A stretch of 44,895 nucleotides of DNA from CAKSNH01 sp964422725 (GTDB taxonomy: Bacteria; Bacillota; Clostridia; UBA1381). A program made the position numbers and the translations under genes. Shown here one piece after another: positions 32,814-40,431 of the stretch. The notes below the pieces were generated by a model. That model was not told where the DNA came from. It saw nothing but the letters and a program-made list of their open reading frames with translations, and searched no databases. The number at the start of each line of letters is the position of its first letter. Position 1 is the first letter of the stretch. Location: the NCBI GenBank assembly GCA_964422725.1, contig CAYRCC010000017.1, forward strand, positions 1-44,895, given 5' to 3'.

Positions 32814-34847
32814 ATGAAAAAGATTATAACAAAATATTCTGCGTGGATTATTCTGGCGGCGATGTTTGCACTGCTTATTCCGGGGATAAGTATGAGAATA
32901 AATTCGGAGAATAAAAACAAAAATATTACAATTTCCATTTTGTATAATGACATAAAAAATAAAGTGTCAGGAAAAAAACTTTTGGAGATGATTGAAAACT
33001 ATAAAAATGAGGGTATAGACACAATTTCCATATTGGAGGACGATATCAATTCACTGGTTTCGAGAGGTGAAGTTACGTGTATCAAATATAATGTACTGTG
33101 TCATAAATATGACGATGAAAGTATGAGAGTTGCGGCGGCAATTACAAAAAACTGTCCCGATGTAACGTATGACAGTTACATACTTATGGCAAAGAAAAAG
33201 CATACACGGGAGAAACTTGCATATATGCTTCCGCGCAAATTCGATGAAACGGAATATGCGTTTGCGGGCGAATGTGAAAATATGGACATTTACGTTTTGT
33301 ATGACGGCAGAAAAGAGCTTTGGGACTATGCTGTCGGATACGACGAAAAGGTAATAGAGGAGCTTTCAAACCAAGGTTTGAAAATTGCGCTTGTGTATAA
33401 GGTTAAGAATTATTCAAAGCTTGATTACCTTGAGGATATAGACAGAATTGTTAAAAAGTACAATGTTGAATATCTGAATATTAAAGAGGACTCGTATGAG
33501 CCTGATGAGGATGGAATAATCGAGGAAAATTATAAGGGTATTTCAAAAATTATTAATGAAAACGATATGACTCTTGTTGTGACCGAAAATACAAATCAGC
33601 TGTCAAATCAGAAGTGTATGGGTTATGCGCATATTTTTGACGAAACAATGAAAGACGGCGGTTCAAACAAGGTAGTTCGTTCGTACGAAACATACGATGA
33701 CTCGCAGGCGGACGAAACACATTACGAGTACAGAACGGCGCAGTATTTCAATTCTACCGTTGACAGAAATATAAGATTTATAACCGTGACTCAGATAGCC
33801 GAAAAGAAGATTTCTTATGACGATTGTGCCGACTACACCTTCAAAGCGGTAATACAGTATAAGGATAAAATCGAAAAGCTCGGCTTTACGGTTAATGCGG
33901 ATACGCAGAAACTGGACTATACGGCAAACAGACGGCTTAATTCGGCTGCTTGTGCGGTTATTATGGTTATGTGTGCGCTTTTGATTTTGCAGATGCTTAC
34001 GGAACGCGAAAATTTTGCACTTGTACTGGCGGCGATATGCGTGGCGGCACTTGCATTTGCCGGAACATTTGTATTGCCGTATTCACTGCTGTCGCTTTAT
34101 CCAAGTGTATACTGTGTTTTCCAGTCGTGCTTTGCTATGACGGCAATGATGTATTTTGTAAAGATGCATAAAAGCAAAATGTCGTTTTTGCCGCTGCTTT
34201 TGAGTACTGTCGGTATAATGCTGTTGTCGCTGCTGATAGGTGCGGTAGGAATGGGAACGATGCTGTCGGGAATAGGTTATTACGTTAATAATGAAATATT
34301 CAGGGGTATCAAACTGTCTTTGATGGTTCCGGTGTTCTATACGGCGGCGGTGTTCTATTTTATGTTTATCAAAAACGAGCGTTCAAAAATGATGACGGAT
34401 ATCAAAAAACTGCTCTATTCCGACATAAAGGTTTACTGGGTAATTATCGGGGGAGTTGTTTTGGCGGCAGGTGCTTATTATATAATAAGGAGCGGCAATG
34501 TAAACGAGATAAGCTCACTGGAACAGGCTATGCGAAATGCAATAACGGAGATTTTTCCGGCACGTCCGCGTACGAAAGAGTTTTTGATTGGTTATCCGGC
34601 GCTTGTGTTGTTTGTGTACTATATGAAATATGTTGACGTTAAGATTGTAAAATGGCTGCTTGCTGTGGGCTCGTCAATACTTGCGGCATCGGTAACCAAC
34701 AGTTTTTGCCACGTATTTACGAATTTCTCGGTTATAGTTATGCGTACGTTTAATGCTCTTTTGCTGGGTGTTGCGGTTGCGGCGGCGGCGTATGTTGCAA
34801 ATATAATCTTGATTAAAATTTTGAAAAAGGTAAGAGAAAGGTTCTAA
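32814..34847 (+). CDS. DUF5693-like membrane protein of the csaB cluster
   Basis: A 677-residue protein of unknown function. It has a membrane anchor at about 8-28, a soluble, probably extracytoplasmic domain at about 30-365 with alternating alpha/beta character (ISILEDDINSLVSRGEV, VEYLNIKEDSYEPDEDG), and about eight membrane helices in the remaining third. The length, topology and place between murJ and csaB match the DUF5693 proteins I recall beside csaB in other Firmicutes. The soluble domain looks barrel-like, so a sugar-processing or assembly role in secondary wall polymer export is possible but inferred. It overlaps the murJ operon closely, with csaB 21 bases downstream. Confidence 0.75.
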   Translation: MKKIITKYSAWIILAAMFALLIPGISMRINSENKNKNITISILYNDIKNKVSGKKLLEMIENYKNEGIDTISILEDDINSLVSRGEVTCIKYNVLCHKYDDESMRVAAAITKNCPDVTYDSYILMAKKKHTREKLAYMLPRKFDETEYAFAGECENMDIYVLYDGRKELWDYAVGYDEKVIEELSNQGLKIALVYKVKNYSKLDYLEDIDRIVKKYNVEYLNIKEDSYEPDEDGIIEENYKGISKIINENDMTLVVTENTNQLSNQKCMGYAHIFDETMKDGGSNKVVRSYETYDDSQADETHYEYRTAQYFNSTVDRNIRFITVTQIAEKKISYDDCADYTFKAVIQYKDKIEKLGFTVNADTQKLDYTANRRLNSAACAVIMVMCALLILQMLTERENFALVLAAICVAALAFAGTFVLPYSLLSLYPSVYCVFQSCFAMTAMMYFVKMHKSKMSFLPLLLSTVGIMLLSLLIGAVGMGTMLSGIGYYVNNEIFRGIKLSLMVPVFYTAAVFYFMFIKNERSKMMTDIKKLLYSDIKVYWVIIGGVVLAAGAYYIIRSGNVNEISSLEQAMRNAITEIFPARPRTKEFLIGYPALVLFVYYMKYVDVKIVKWLLAVGSSILAASVTNSFCHVFTNFSVIVMRTFNALLLGVAVAAAAYVANIILIKILKKVRERF

Positions 34848-34868
34848 AAGGAACACGGAGTTAAGCTA

Positions 34869-35975
34869 ATGTCAGATATTATAATATCAGGTTATCATGG
34901 TTTTGCAAACAGCGGTGATGAAGCGCTGCTGTTTGCCATATTGAACACGTTGCGCAGAAAACGTCCGGGTCTGGACGTTACCGTATTATCCAAGTTGCCC
35001 GAAGAAACCGCGCGTGTTTACAACGTAAAATCAGTGTTCAGATATAACTTTTTTGATGTAAGGCGCGAAATGCAAAATTCAAAAATGCTGCTTTTCGGCG
35101 GCGGTAGTCTTTTGCAGGACGTGACAAGCAGTAAATCCATATTGTACTACCTGGGAATCATATATCTTGCTCAGCGGTGCGGAATAAAGACTATGCTGTA
35201 CGCAAACGGTATAGGGCCGATTGTTCGTAAGATTGACAGGTATCTTGCATCACGGATTCTCAATAATGTTGATGTAATTACACTGAGGGACGATAAATCC
35301 GACGAGGAACTCAGAAATTTGGGAGTTACTAAACCCGAAATAATCATTACTGCCGATCCGGCGTTTACGTTAGATGCGGATATATCGCTTTCGGGTAAAT
35401 ATTTTACCAATATGGCGGGTGTTCCGGAGGGGACGCGGCTGTGTGTGGTTTCAATACGCGAATGGAAAAATTCGTCGGCTGATTTTGCCGATGAACTGGC
35501 AAAACTGTGCGATTTTATGATACAGGAGCACGGTTTGTATCCGCTGTTTGTGCCTATGCAGTATCCGGCGGATATGGAAATTTCAAAGCGTGTTATGAAA
35601 AAGATGCAGCACAGCTCGTATATCATCAACAGAGAGTTATCGGTACCGGAGATGTTTTCGGTGCTTTCCGAAGCGGATATTGTCATCGGAATGAGATTAC
35701 ATTCGCTGATTTACGCCACAACCCTTGCAATTCCGGCAATGGCGTTGGTTTATGACCCTAAAATAAGTGCTTTTATGGAGTCATTAAATCAGCCGGATTA
35801 TTTGAATGTTGAAAATTTCAGTTATAAGCAAGCGAAAAAGGTGTTGAATGTGCTTGTGAACGAGAGCGGAGCAAAGCGTGAACGATTGCGCCGCACGAAT
35901 GCGGTTTTGCGAAGAACTGCCGAGAAAAATGCGGAATATGCCATTGATTTGCTGGACAGCAAGAAGAAGAAATAA
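34869..35975 (+). CDS. csaB: polysaccharide pyruvyl transferase CsaB
   Basis: CsaB adds a pyruvate ketal to ManNAc of the secondary wall polymer; SLH domains recognise that modification, so the enzyme is needed for S-layer-type anchoring. The 368 residues show IIISGYHGFANSGDEALLFA at the N-terminus, LLFGGGSLLQDVTS, YANGIGPI and IVIGMRLHSLIYA, which are pyruvyl-transferase family motifs. Two proteins encoded nearby (39279-40421 and 42896-44686) carry SLH domains, which fits. Cytoplasmic enzyme acting on a lipid-linked precursor. It ends the murJ-DUF5693-csaB operon and is followed by a strong terminator. Confidence 0.93.
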   Translation: MSDIIISGYHGFANSGDEALLFAILNTLRRKRPGLDVTVLSKLPEETARVYNVKSVFRYNFFDVRREMQNSKMLLFGGGSLLQDVTSSKSILYYLGIIYLAQRCGIKTMLYANGIGPIVRKIDRYLASRILNNVDVITLRDDKSDEELRNLGVTKPEIIITADPAFTLDADISLSGKYFTNMAGVPEGTRLCVVSIREWKNSSADFADELAKLCDFMIQEHGLYPLFVPMQYPADMEISKRVMKKMQHSSYIINRELSVPEMFSVLSEADIVIGMRLHSLIYATTLAIPAMALVYDPKISAFMESLNQPDYLNVENFSYKQAKKVLNVLVNESGAKRERLRRTNAVLRRTAEKNAEYAIDLLDSKKKK

Positions 35976-36037
35976 GCGAAAATGCCCATCGAACCGTCAA
36001 AAATAGAATTTGTCGGTTTGTATGGGTATTTTTTCGC
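35976..36037 (+). terminator. long terminator hairpin after csaB
   Basis: Starts right at the csaB stop. The arms GCGAAAA/TTTTTCGC, TGCCCAT/ATGGGTA and AACCG/CGGTT pair in sequence with small bulges, ending in a T6 run. Confidence 0.8.
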
Positions 36038-36074
36038 CTAAATACGGCGTAAACGAATCTATTTGTTACCGATA

Positions 36075-36103
36075 TGCGACAATTGTTTGACACAATTGTC
36101 GCA
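36075..36103. terminator. perfect 12-bp hairpin upstream of spoIIM
   Basis: TGCGACAATTGT (36075-36086) pairs with ACAATTGTCGCA (36092-36103) around a 5-nt loop. No T-run. It lies between the csaB terminator and the spoIIM start and could be a second terminator or a protein-binding site. Confidence 0.45.
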
Positions 36104-36177
36104 AAGAGTAATTATTCACTTCCGAACCGCATAGTATTTACATAACAAATATATGATAAACTTTGGAGGTGCGGCAG

Positions 36178-36771
36178 TTGACAAAAGGTAAAAGAGATAA
36201 ACAATACATTTTCGGCGGACTGTTTATGCTGCTGTTTGCCGTTGGGGTGTCGGCGGGGGCGCTGTTTTGTGCTTATGCCGGCGCGGATTCCGATAAAAGT
36301 CTGTACGATTATTTGCAGAACTTCTTTTCGCAGTTTGTGCAAAGTGCGAACGGCACAGCAGTGACAAAAAGAGCGATATTATTAAATTTAAGGGTATTTT
36401 TAATTATTTTTGCCGCCGGATTTTTTACGGCGGGCTGTTTGCTGACGGGTATATGTGTTATACTGAAAGGCTTTGTTACGGGTTTTACGGCGGCGGCATT
36501 TGTGAAGTATTACGGGGTGAAGGGCGTGTGGCTTGCAATGTGCGGTTTGCCGTCGGGATTGATTTTTATTCCGGCAATGATATTTTTAGCCGTTACATCG
36601 GTAAGCTTTTCGAGAAATTCCATGAAAAAGGAAAAGAGTGTGGTCGGTACATATATAATTTTGTCGGTTATCATATTTGCGGTGTTTTGTGTGTCAGCTG
36701 TTTCTGACGGTTTTTTGACTTCCGCACTTATGAAAAGGGTTGTGGAAAATGTGCTGAATATACCGCAATAA
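36178..36771 (+). CDS. spoIIM: stage II sporulation protein M
   Basis: A 197-residue membrane protein with about five hydrophobic segments. SpoIIM, with SpoIID and SpoIIP, drives peptidoglycan remodelling during engulfment of the forespore. The pattern FGGLFMLLFAVGVSAGALF, a hydrophilic loop, then FAAGFFTAGCLLTGICVILK and a segment ending GLPSGLIFIPAMIF matches the family, and length is near the usual 200-215. The frame is open from 36163, but the GGAGG at 36165-36169 points to TTG 36178 at 8-base spacing. Position directly before xerD and a dacF-type gene reproduces the Bacillus spoIIM-xerD...dacF order. A sigma-E promoter is expected; the match upstream (around 36129-36158) is too weak to claim. 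Confidence 0.88.
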   Translation: MTKGKRDKQYIFGGLFMLLFAVGVSAGALFCAYAGADSDKSLYDYLQNFFSQFVQSANGTAVTKRAILLNLRVFLIIFAAGFFTAGCLLTGICVILKGFVTGFTAAAFVKYYGVKGVWLAMCGLPSGLIFIPAMIFLAVTSVSFSRNSMKKEKSVVGTYIILSVIIFAVFCVSAVSDGFLTSALMKRVVENVLNIPQ

Positions 36772-36815
36772 AACTTTTTTGGTATATTTTTTGCGAATAA
36801 AACGCAAAAAAAGTC

Positions 36816-36844
36816 TATACAAGTATTTTCAGTTGTGGTATAAT
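36816..36844 (+). promoter_or_regulatory. extended -10 promoter of xerD
   Basis: TATACA (36816-36821), 17-bp spacer, TGG-TATAAT (36836-36844). It lies upstream of repeat copy B, predicting a structured leader of about 330 bases. Confidence 0.65.
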
Positions 36845-36863
36845 AACCTCACGAAACAATACG

Positions 36864-36878
36864 AAATCAAAGATTTCT
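36864..36878 (+). repeat. left 15-bp direct repeat flanking copy B
   Basis: AAATCAAAGATTTCT, itself a small hairpin (GAAATC/GATTTC with the preceding base). It matches 37091-37105 at 14 of 15 positions and directly abuts copy B. Confidence 0.7.
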
Positions 36879-37088
36879 CAGACTGTAGACTTATTAGTTT
36901 TGCTTAAATTTTTTGAAGAGGTTTCGCTGTCTGCGGACAGCGACAAACTTTTGAAAAAAGTTTGAACAAAACTTGAACGCTTAGGAGTTTCGTCGTCTGC
37001 GGACGACGATTTAAGGCTCTGCCTTAAAAATCCGCAAGCCTTTGAAAAGGCTTGACCTAAACATTAATACAAATTTGTCTACAGTCTG
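36879..37088 (+). repeat. palindrome-rich repeat element, copy B (210 bp)
   Basis: Bounded by perfect 12-bp inverted repeats, CAGACTGTAGAC (36879-36890) and GTCTACAGTCTG (37077-37088). Inside are serial palindromes: CGCTGTC-TGCG-GACAGCG (36925-36942), CAAACTTTT-GAA-AAAAGTTTG, CGTCGTC-TGCG-GACGACG (36991-37008), TTAAGGC-TCT-GCCTTAA, CAAGCCTTT-GA-AAAGGCTTG and ACAAATTTGT. No open reading frame of note. The most complete copy in the window. Confidence 0.9.
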
Positions 37089-37090
37089 CA

Positions 37091-37105
37091 AAATCGAAGA
37101 TTTCT
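37091..37105 (+). repeat. right 15-bp direct repeat flanking copy B
   Basis: AAATCGAAGATTTCT, one mismatch from the left copy, two bases beyond the right inverted repeat. Candidate target-site duplication. Confidence 0.7.
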
Positions 37106-37183
37106 ATGTTTCGGAGGACATTGAAACAGTACAAAAATAAGATATTTAATATAGATATGTATTTTCAGAGAGGAAGAATAACC

Positions 37184-38071
37184 ATGTTGCGGGATTATAT
37201 AGATGATTTTGCGGTATATATGCTGGTTGAACGGAACAAGTCCAATAATACGGTTGAATCATATAAACGAGATGTTACACAGTACATAAATTATTTGTCG
37301 GAAAACGGTATTGAGGATTTTTCGATGACGACAAAAACAACAGTGCTTACATATTTGCTGTATCTGCAAAAACAGGGCAGAGCAACTTCTACCATATCGA
37401 GGTCGCTTGCCTCAATACGTGCGTTTTATGTGTATATGATAAGCATCGGCTGTATACACAAAGACCCTACAATAAATTTGGAAGCGCCGCACGTTGACCG
37501 TAAACTGCCGAATATACTGTCCGGCAGAGAGGTTGAAATGCTGCTGGAACAGCCAAAATGCGCCGATAACAAAGGATACAGGGACAAAGCTATGCTGGAG
37601 CTTTTGTATGCAACCGGAATAAGGGTTTCGGAATTGATAAATCTTGATTTACAGGACGTTAATCTGAATATCGGGTTTGTCAGGTGTGAGAACGGAAAAC
37701 AGGAGCGTATTGTGCCTATGGGAAATATTGCGGTGAGTGCGGTTAAAAATTATCTGGATACCGCACGCGGTGATATGATAAAGGACGATGACGAAAAGGC
37801 GTTGTTTGTAAATTGCAGCGGCGGACGTATGACACGGCAGGGGTTTTGGAAGATAGTGAAGAAATATCAAAAGCAAGCCGGCATTAAAACCGATATAACA
37901 CCGCATACACTGCGCCATTCGTTTGCGGCGCATTTGCTTGAAAACGGTGCGGACTTGAAGTCGATACAGGAAATGCTCGGACATTCCGATATTTCGTCAA
38001 CACAGGTGTATTCGCATTTGATGAACAGCCGTATAAAAGATGTGTATGCGAAAGCACATCCGAGAGCATAA
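37184..38071 (+). CDS. xerD: tyrosine recombinase XerD
   Basis: A 295-residue site-specific recombinase that with XerC (or a paralogue) resolves chromosome dimers at dif. The N-terminal SAM-like core-binding domain (VERNKSNNTVESYKRDVTQY) is followed by the catalytic domain with Arg147 in ATGIRVSEL, the HTLRHSFAAHLLENG box, the LGHSDISSTQVYSHL box with nucleophile Tyr276, and the C-terminal tail. The frame opens at 37106, but ATG 37184 follows AGAGAGGAAG and gives the standard length. Its position between spoIIM and a dacF-type gene supports XerD over an integrase. Repeat copy B lies in its leader; no evidence links the recombinase to that element. Confidence 0.93.
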   Translation: MLRDYIDDFAVYMLVERNKSNNTVESYKRDVTQYINYLSENGIEDFSMTTKTTVLTYLLYLQKQGRATSTISRSLASIRAFYVYMISIGCIHKDPTINLEAPHVDRKLPNILSGREVEMLLEQPKCADNKGYRDKAMLELLYATGIRVSELINLDLQDVNLNIGFVRCENGKQERIVPMGNIAVSAVKNYLDTARGDMIKDDDEKALFVNCSGGRMTRQGFWKIVKKYQKQAGIKTDITPHTLRHSFAAHLLENGADLKSIQEMLGHSDISSTQVYSHLMNSRIKDVYAKAHPRA

Positions 38072-38130
38072 ATTATACACGGTAAGCATAACCTATTGAT
38101 AGAATAAATTGATAGGGAGAAGGATTCTGT

Positions 38131-39258
38131 ATGAAAAGAATAATATGCTTTATCTGTATATTTGTGCTGCTTTGCGGTGTTGATACGGTATCGTTTGCGG
38201 AGGTAAATGTTAATGTGAAATCCGCAATACTTATGGAGGCATCTACGGGAAAGGTTCTCTTTGAGAATAACGCCGATGAACAGCTGCCCATTGCAAGTGT
38301 TACCAAGATAATGACAATGCTCCTTATTATGGAGGCGGCAGACAGCGGCAAGCTCACTATGGACGAACAGGTTACGGTGAGTGAACACGCTATGAGTATG
38401 GGCGGTTCGACTATGTTTTTGGAAACGGGAGAACAGTTTAGTGTCAGCGATATGCTTAAAGGGATATGCGTTGCTTCGGCAAACGACGGTGCTGTAGCTA
38501 TGGCAGAGCATATTGCCGGAAGTGAGAGCGGCTTTGTTGATATGATGAACAAAAGGGCCGATGAACTCGGTATGACTAATACGCATTTTGTAAATACAAA
38601 CGGTCTTGATGCCGACGGACACTATTCAAGTGCGCGTGATGTTGCGATTATGTCAAGAGAGCTTATAAAACACAAAAAAATATTTGAGTATACCACTATA
38701 TGGCTTGATTCACTGCGCGGCGGAAAAACTCAGCTTGCCAACACAAACAAACTGATACGTTTCTACAAAGGTGCAAACGGTTTAAAAACAGGTTCTACCT
38801 CAAAGGCACTGTGCTGTCTGTCGGCTACCGCAAAGCGCGATAATATGCAGCTTATTGCGGTAGTGCTGGGTGCGCCTACCTCAAAGGACAGATTCGGCGG
38901 TGCGAGCACCTTGCTTGATTACGGCTTTGCAAATTATGCGGTTGAGAGGGTAGTCGAGGATAGGGAAGTGATTGGCGAGGTTATGGTGAGAAAAGGTGAA
39001 AGAACATCAATAAATGCGGTTGCAAATAATGAGTTTGCATATCTTGCGGATAAAGGAGCGAGGAAGGATATCGAGCGGAAAATAGAGTTTGCACAGAGTC
39101 TTGAAGCGCCTATAGAAGAGGGTGAGATTATAGGCAAGATGGATTTGGTGTGTGACGGCAAAGTTATAGGAAGTGTCGATATTGCGGCAGGAGAAAATGT
39201 AAATAGAAAAGGATTTTCGGAAATATTAAGGGATATATTTTCAGAATGGATTTGTTAA
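38131..39258 (+). CDS. dacF: D-alanyl-D-alanine carboxypeptidase (DacF/penicillin-binding protein 5 type)
   Basis: A secreted, membrane-associated low-molecular-weight penicillin-binding protein (375 residues) that trims the terminal D-Ala of peptidoglycan stems. A signal peptide (MKRIICFICIFVLLCG) is followed by the three serine-peptidase motifs SVTK (in PIASVTKIMTML), SAN (in VASANDGAVAM) and KTG (in GLKTGSTSKA), then a PBP5-like C-terminal beta domain and an amphipathic end (GFSEILRDIFSEWI). In Bacillus, dacF is expressed in the forespore; the spoIIM-xerD-dacF order supports that assignment. No clear sigma-F or sigma-G promoter was seen in the 59 bases before it. Confidence 0.92.
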   Translation: MKRIICFICIFVLLCGVDTVSFAEVNVNVKSAILMEASTGKVLFENNADEQLPIASVTKIMTMLLIMEAADSGKLTMDEQVTVSEHAMSMGGSTMFLETGEQFSVSDMLKGICVASANDGAVAMAEHIAGSESGFVDMMNKRADELGMTNTHFVNTNGLDADGHYSSARDVAIMSRELIKHKKIFEYTTIWLDSLRGGKTQLANTNKLIRFYKGANGLKTGSTSKALCCLSATAKRDNMQLIAVVLGAPTSKDRFGGASTLLDYGFANYAVERVVEDREVIGEVMVRKGERTSINAVANNEFAYLADKGARKDIERKIEFAQSLEAPIEEGEIIGKMDLVCDGKVIGSVDIAAGENVNRKGFSEILRDIFSEWIC

Positions 39259-39278
39259 AAATATAGGAGGATTTGAAA

Positions 39279-40421
39279 GTGCAGCGAAAGATAAAATGTG
39301 TAACGGCGGGGATATTGGCGGCTTGCATGCTCGGTACGCCGGTATTTGCGGAATTTGAGTGGGCGGCAGAGGCGGTTGATTATTGCATTGAAAATAAAAT
39401 TATGCAAGGTATGGGTAACGGCGATTTGGCACTCGGCGCGAATTTGACACGCGAACAAATGGCACGTATGCTTGTGGAAACCTTTGATTTGAAATACACA
39501 CAAACTTCGGATTTTTCGGCGGAAAATTGGCTTGGCGGTGTTGATAAGGAAAGATGGTCATACGAGTCAATGCGTATACTTTCACAGTATATGATTAAGA
39601 AAAATGACAGCTTTAAGCCGACCGAGAATGTGACACGTCAGGAGTTTGCGGCATATTTGGTGCTTGCCTCGGGGTTGACGGAAAAAAATATAAGAAACCG
39701 CGACATTTTGGATTACAATTTCAGCGACAGTAAGAAGATTGACAAGGACTATAAAAATTTGCTGTGTATAGCGGTTGAACGCGGTTATATGAAGGGCTCG
39801 GACGGCTGTCTGCGCCCTGATGACCTGCTGACAAGAGCGGAGGTGTGTTCGCTGTTGTACAGAGTGGTGCGTTCAAAAAAAGGCGAAATAACCCTTGATT
39901 TGGGCGTAAAGCAATCGCAGACACCTATGGTTGCGCCGGCAAGGGTTACACTTGAACAGGCTAAGAAATGGGCATCTGATAAGGGTGCGCATCAGCGATT
40001 TATAGATATTGCCGATGTGTATTGGAAATACGGCGAGATAACGGGAATTTCCCCGGAAATATTGTATGCGCAGGCTGCAAAAGAAACGAATTTCGGAAAA
40101 TACACAGGCGCGGTTTTGCCTGAGCAGAATAACTGGGCAGGTATCAAAACAGCAACCTCAAACGGTGATTCCACGTATGACCACGAAACATTTACTACTC
40201 CAGATGACGGCGTAAGAGCGCATTTTAATCATATGAGCGCATACATAGGACTTGCGCCTGTCGGAGAACCGCATGGCAGATACAACTCGGTAGTAAAGCT
40301 GACGTGGGCGGGGAAAGTTAAGAATTTGGAAGAGTTGGGCGGCAAATGGTGTCCGGATTTGTATTACGGATACAGCATTTTGCATAATTTTATAGAGCCG
40401 ATGATGGCTACGGAAGTTTAG
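39279..40421 (+). CDS. SLH-domain protein with glucosaminidase-like domain
   Basis: A 380-residue exported wall protein. A signal peptide (ending near GTPVFA) leads directly into three S-layer-homology repeats (about 25-68, 72-130, 140-192; recognisable by ENKIMQGMGNG, LTREQMARMLV, VTRQEFAAYLV and RGYMKGSDG). The C-terminal half (about 220-375) resembles glucosaminidase/lysozyme-like muramidases: ISPEILYAQAAKETNFG with a candidate catalytic Glu, NNWAGIKT and DDGVRAHFNHMSAYIG. It is expected to bind pyruvylated wall polymer through the SLH repeats and cut peptidoglycan glycans. GTG 39279 is preferred over TTG 39273, since AGGAGG lies 8 bases before it. Confidence 0.85.
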   Translation: MQRKIKCVTAGILAACMLGTPVFAEFEWAAEAVDYCIENKIMQGMGNGDLALGANLTREQMARMLVETFDLKYTQTSDFSAENWLGGVDKERWSYESMRILSQYMIKKNDSFKPTENVTRQEFAAYLVLASGLTEKNIRNRDILDYNFSDSKKIDKDYKNLLCIAVERGYMKGSDGCLRPDDLLTRAEVCSLLYRVVRSKKGEITLDLGVKQSQTPMVAPARVTLEQAKKWASDKGAHQRFIDIADVYWKYGEITGISPEILYAQAAKETNFGKYTGAVLPEQNNWAGIKTATSNGDSTYDHETFTTPDDGVRAHFNHMSAYIGLAPVGEPHGRYNSVVKLTWAGKVKNLEELGGKWCPDLYYGYSILHNFIEPMMATEV

Positions 40422-40431
40422 GTGATAAAGA

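Larger units (their letters stand above)
36772..37183 (+). other. 412-bp intergenic region and leader of xerD
   Basis: No protein gene is supported. It holds an A/T-rich 9-bp hairpin (36787-36811) just after spoIIM, an extended -10 promoter (36816-36844), repeat copy B flanked by 15-bp direct repeats (36864-37105), and about 80 bases before the xerD start. Element B therefore lies inside the predicted xerD 5' untranslated region. Confidence 0.75.

Noticed and set aside
36129..36158. Sigma-E promoter upstream of spoIIM
   Set aside because: The best -10 candidate matches only about five of eight consensus positions, too weak in AT-rich DNA.
36879..37088. Copy B as a dif or integron attC recombination site because xerD is adjacent
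   Set aside because: It has no XerC/XerD-like bipartite arms with a 6-bp centre and no attC R/L box pattern; two more copies are far from any recombinase gene.
36879..37088. Copies A-C as a group II intron, an IS fragment or a riboswitch
   Set aside because: No transposase or reverse-transcriptase remnant, no domain V-like motif, and the downstream contexts of the copies share no function.
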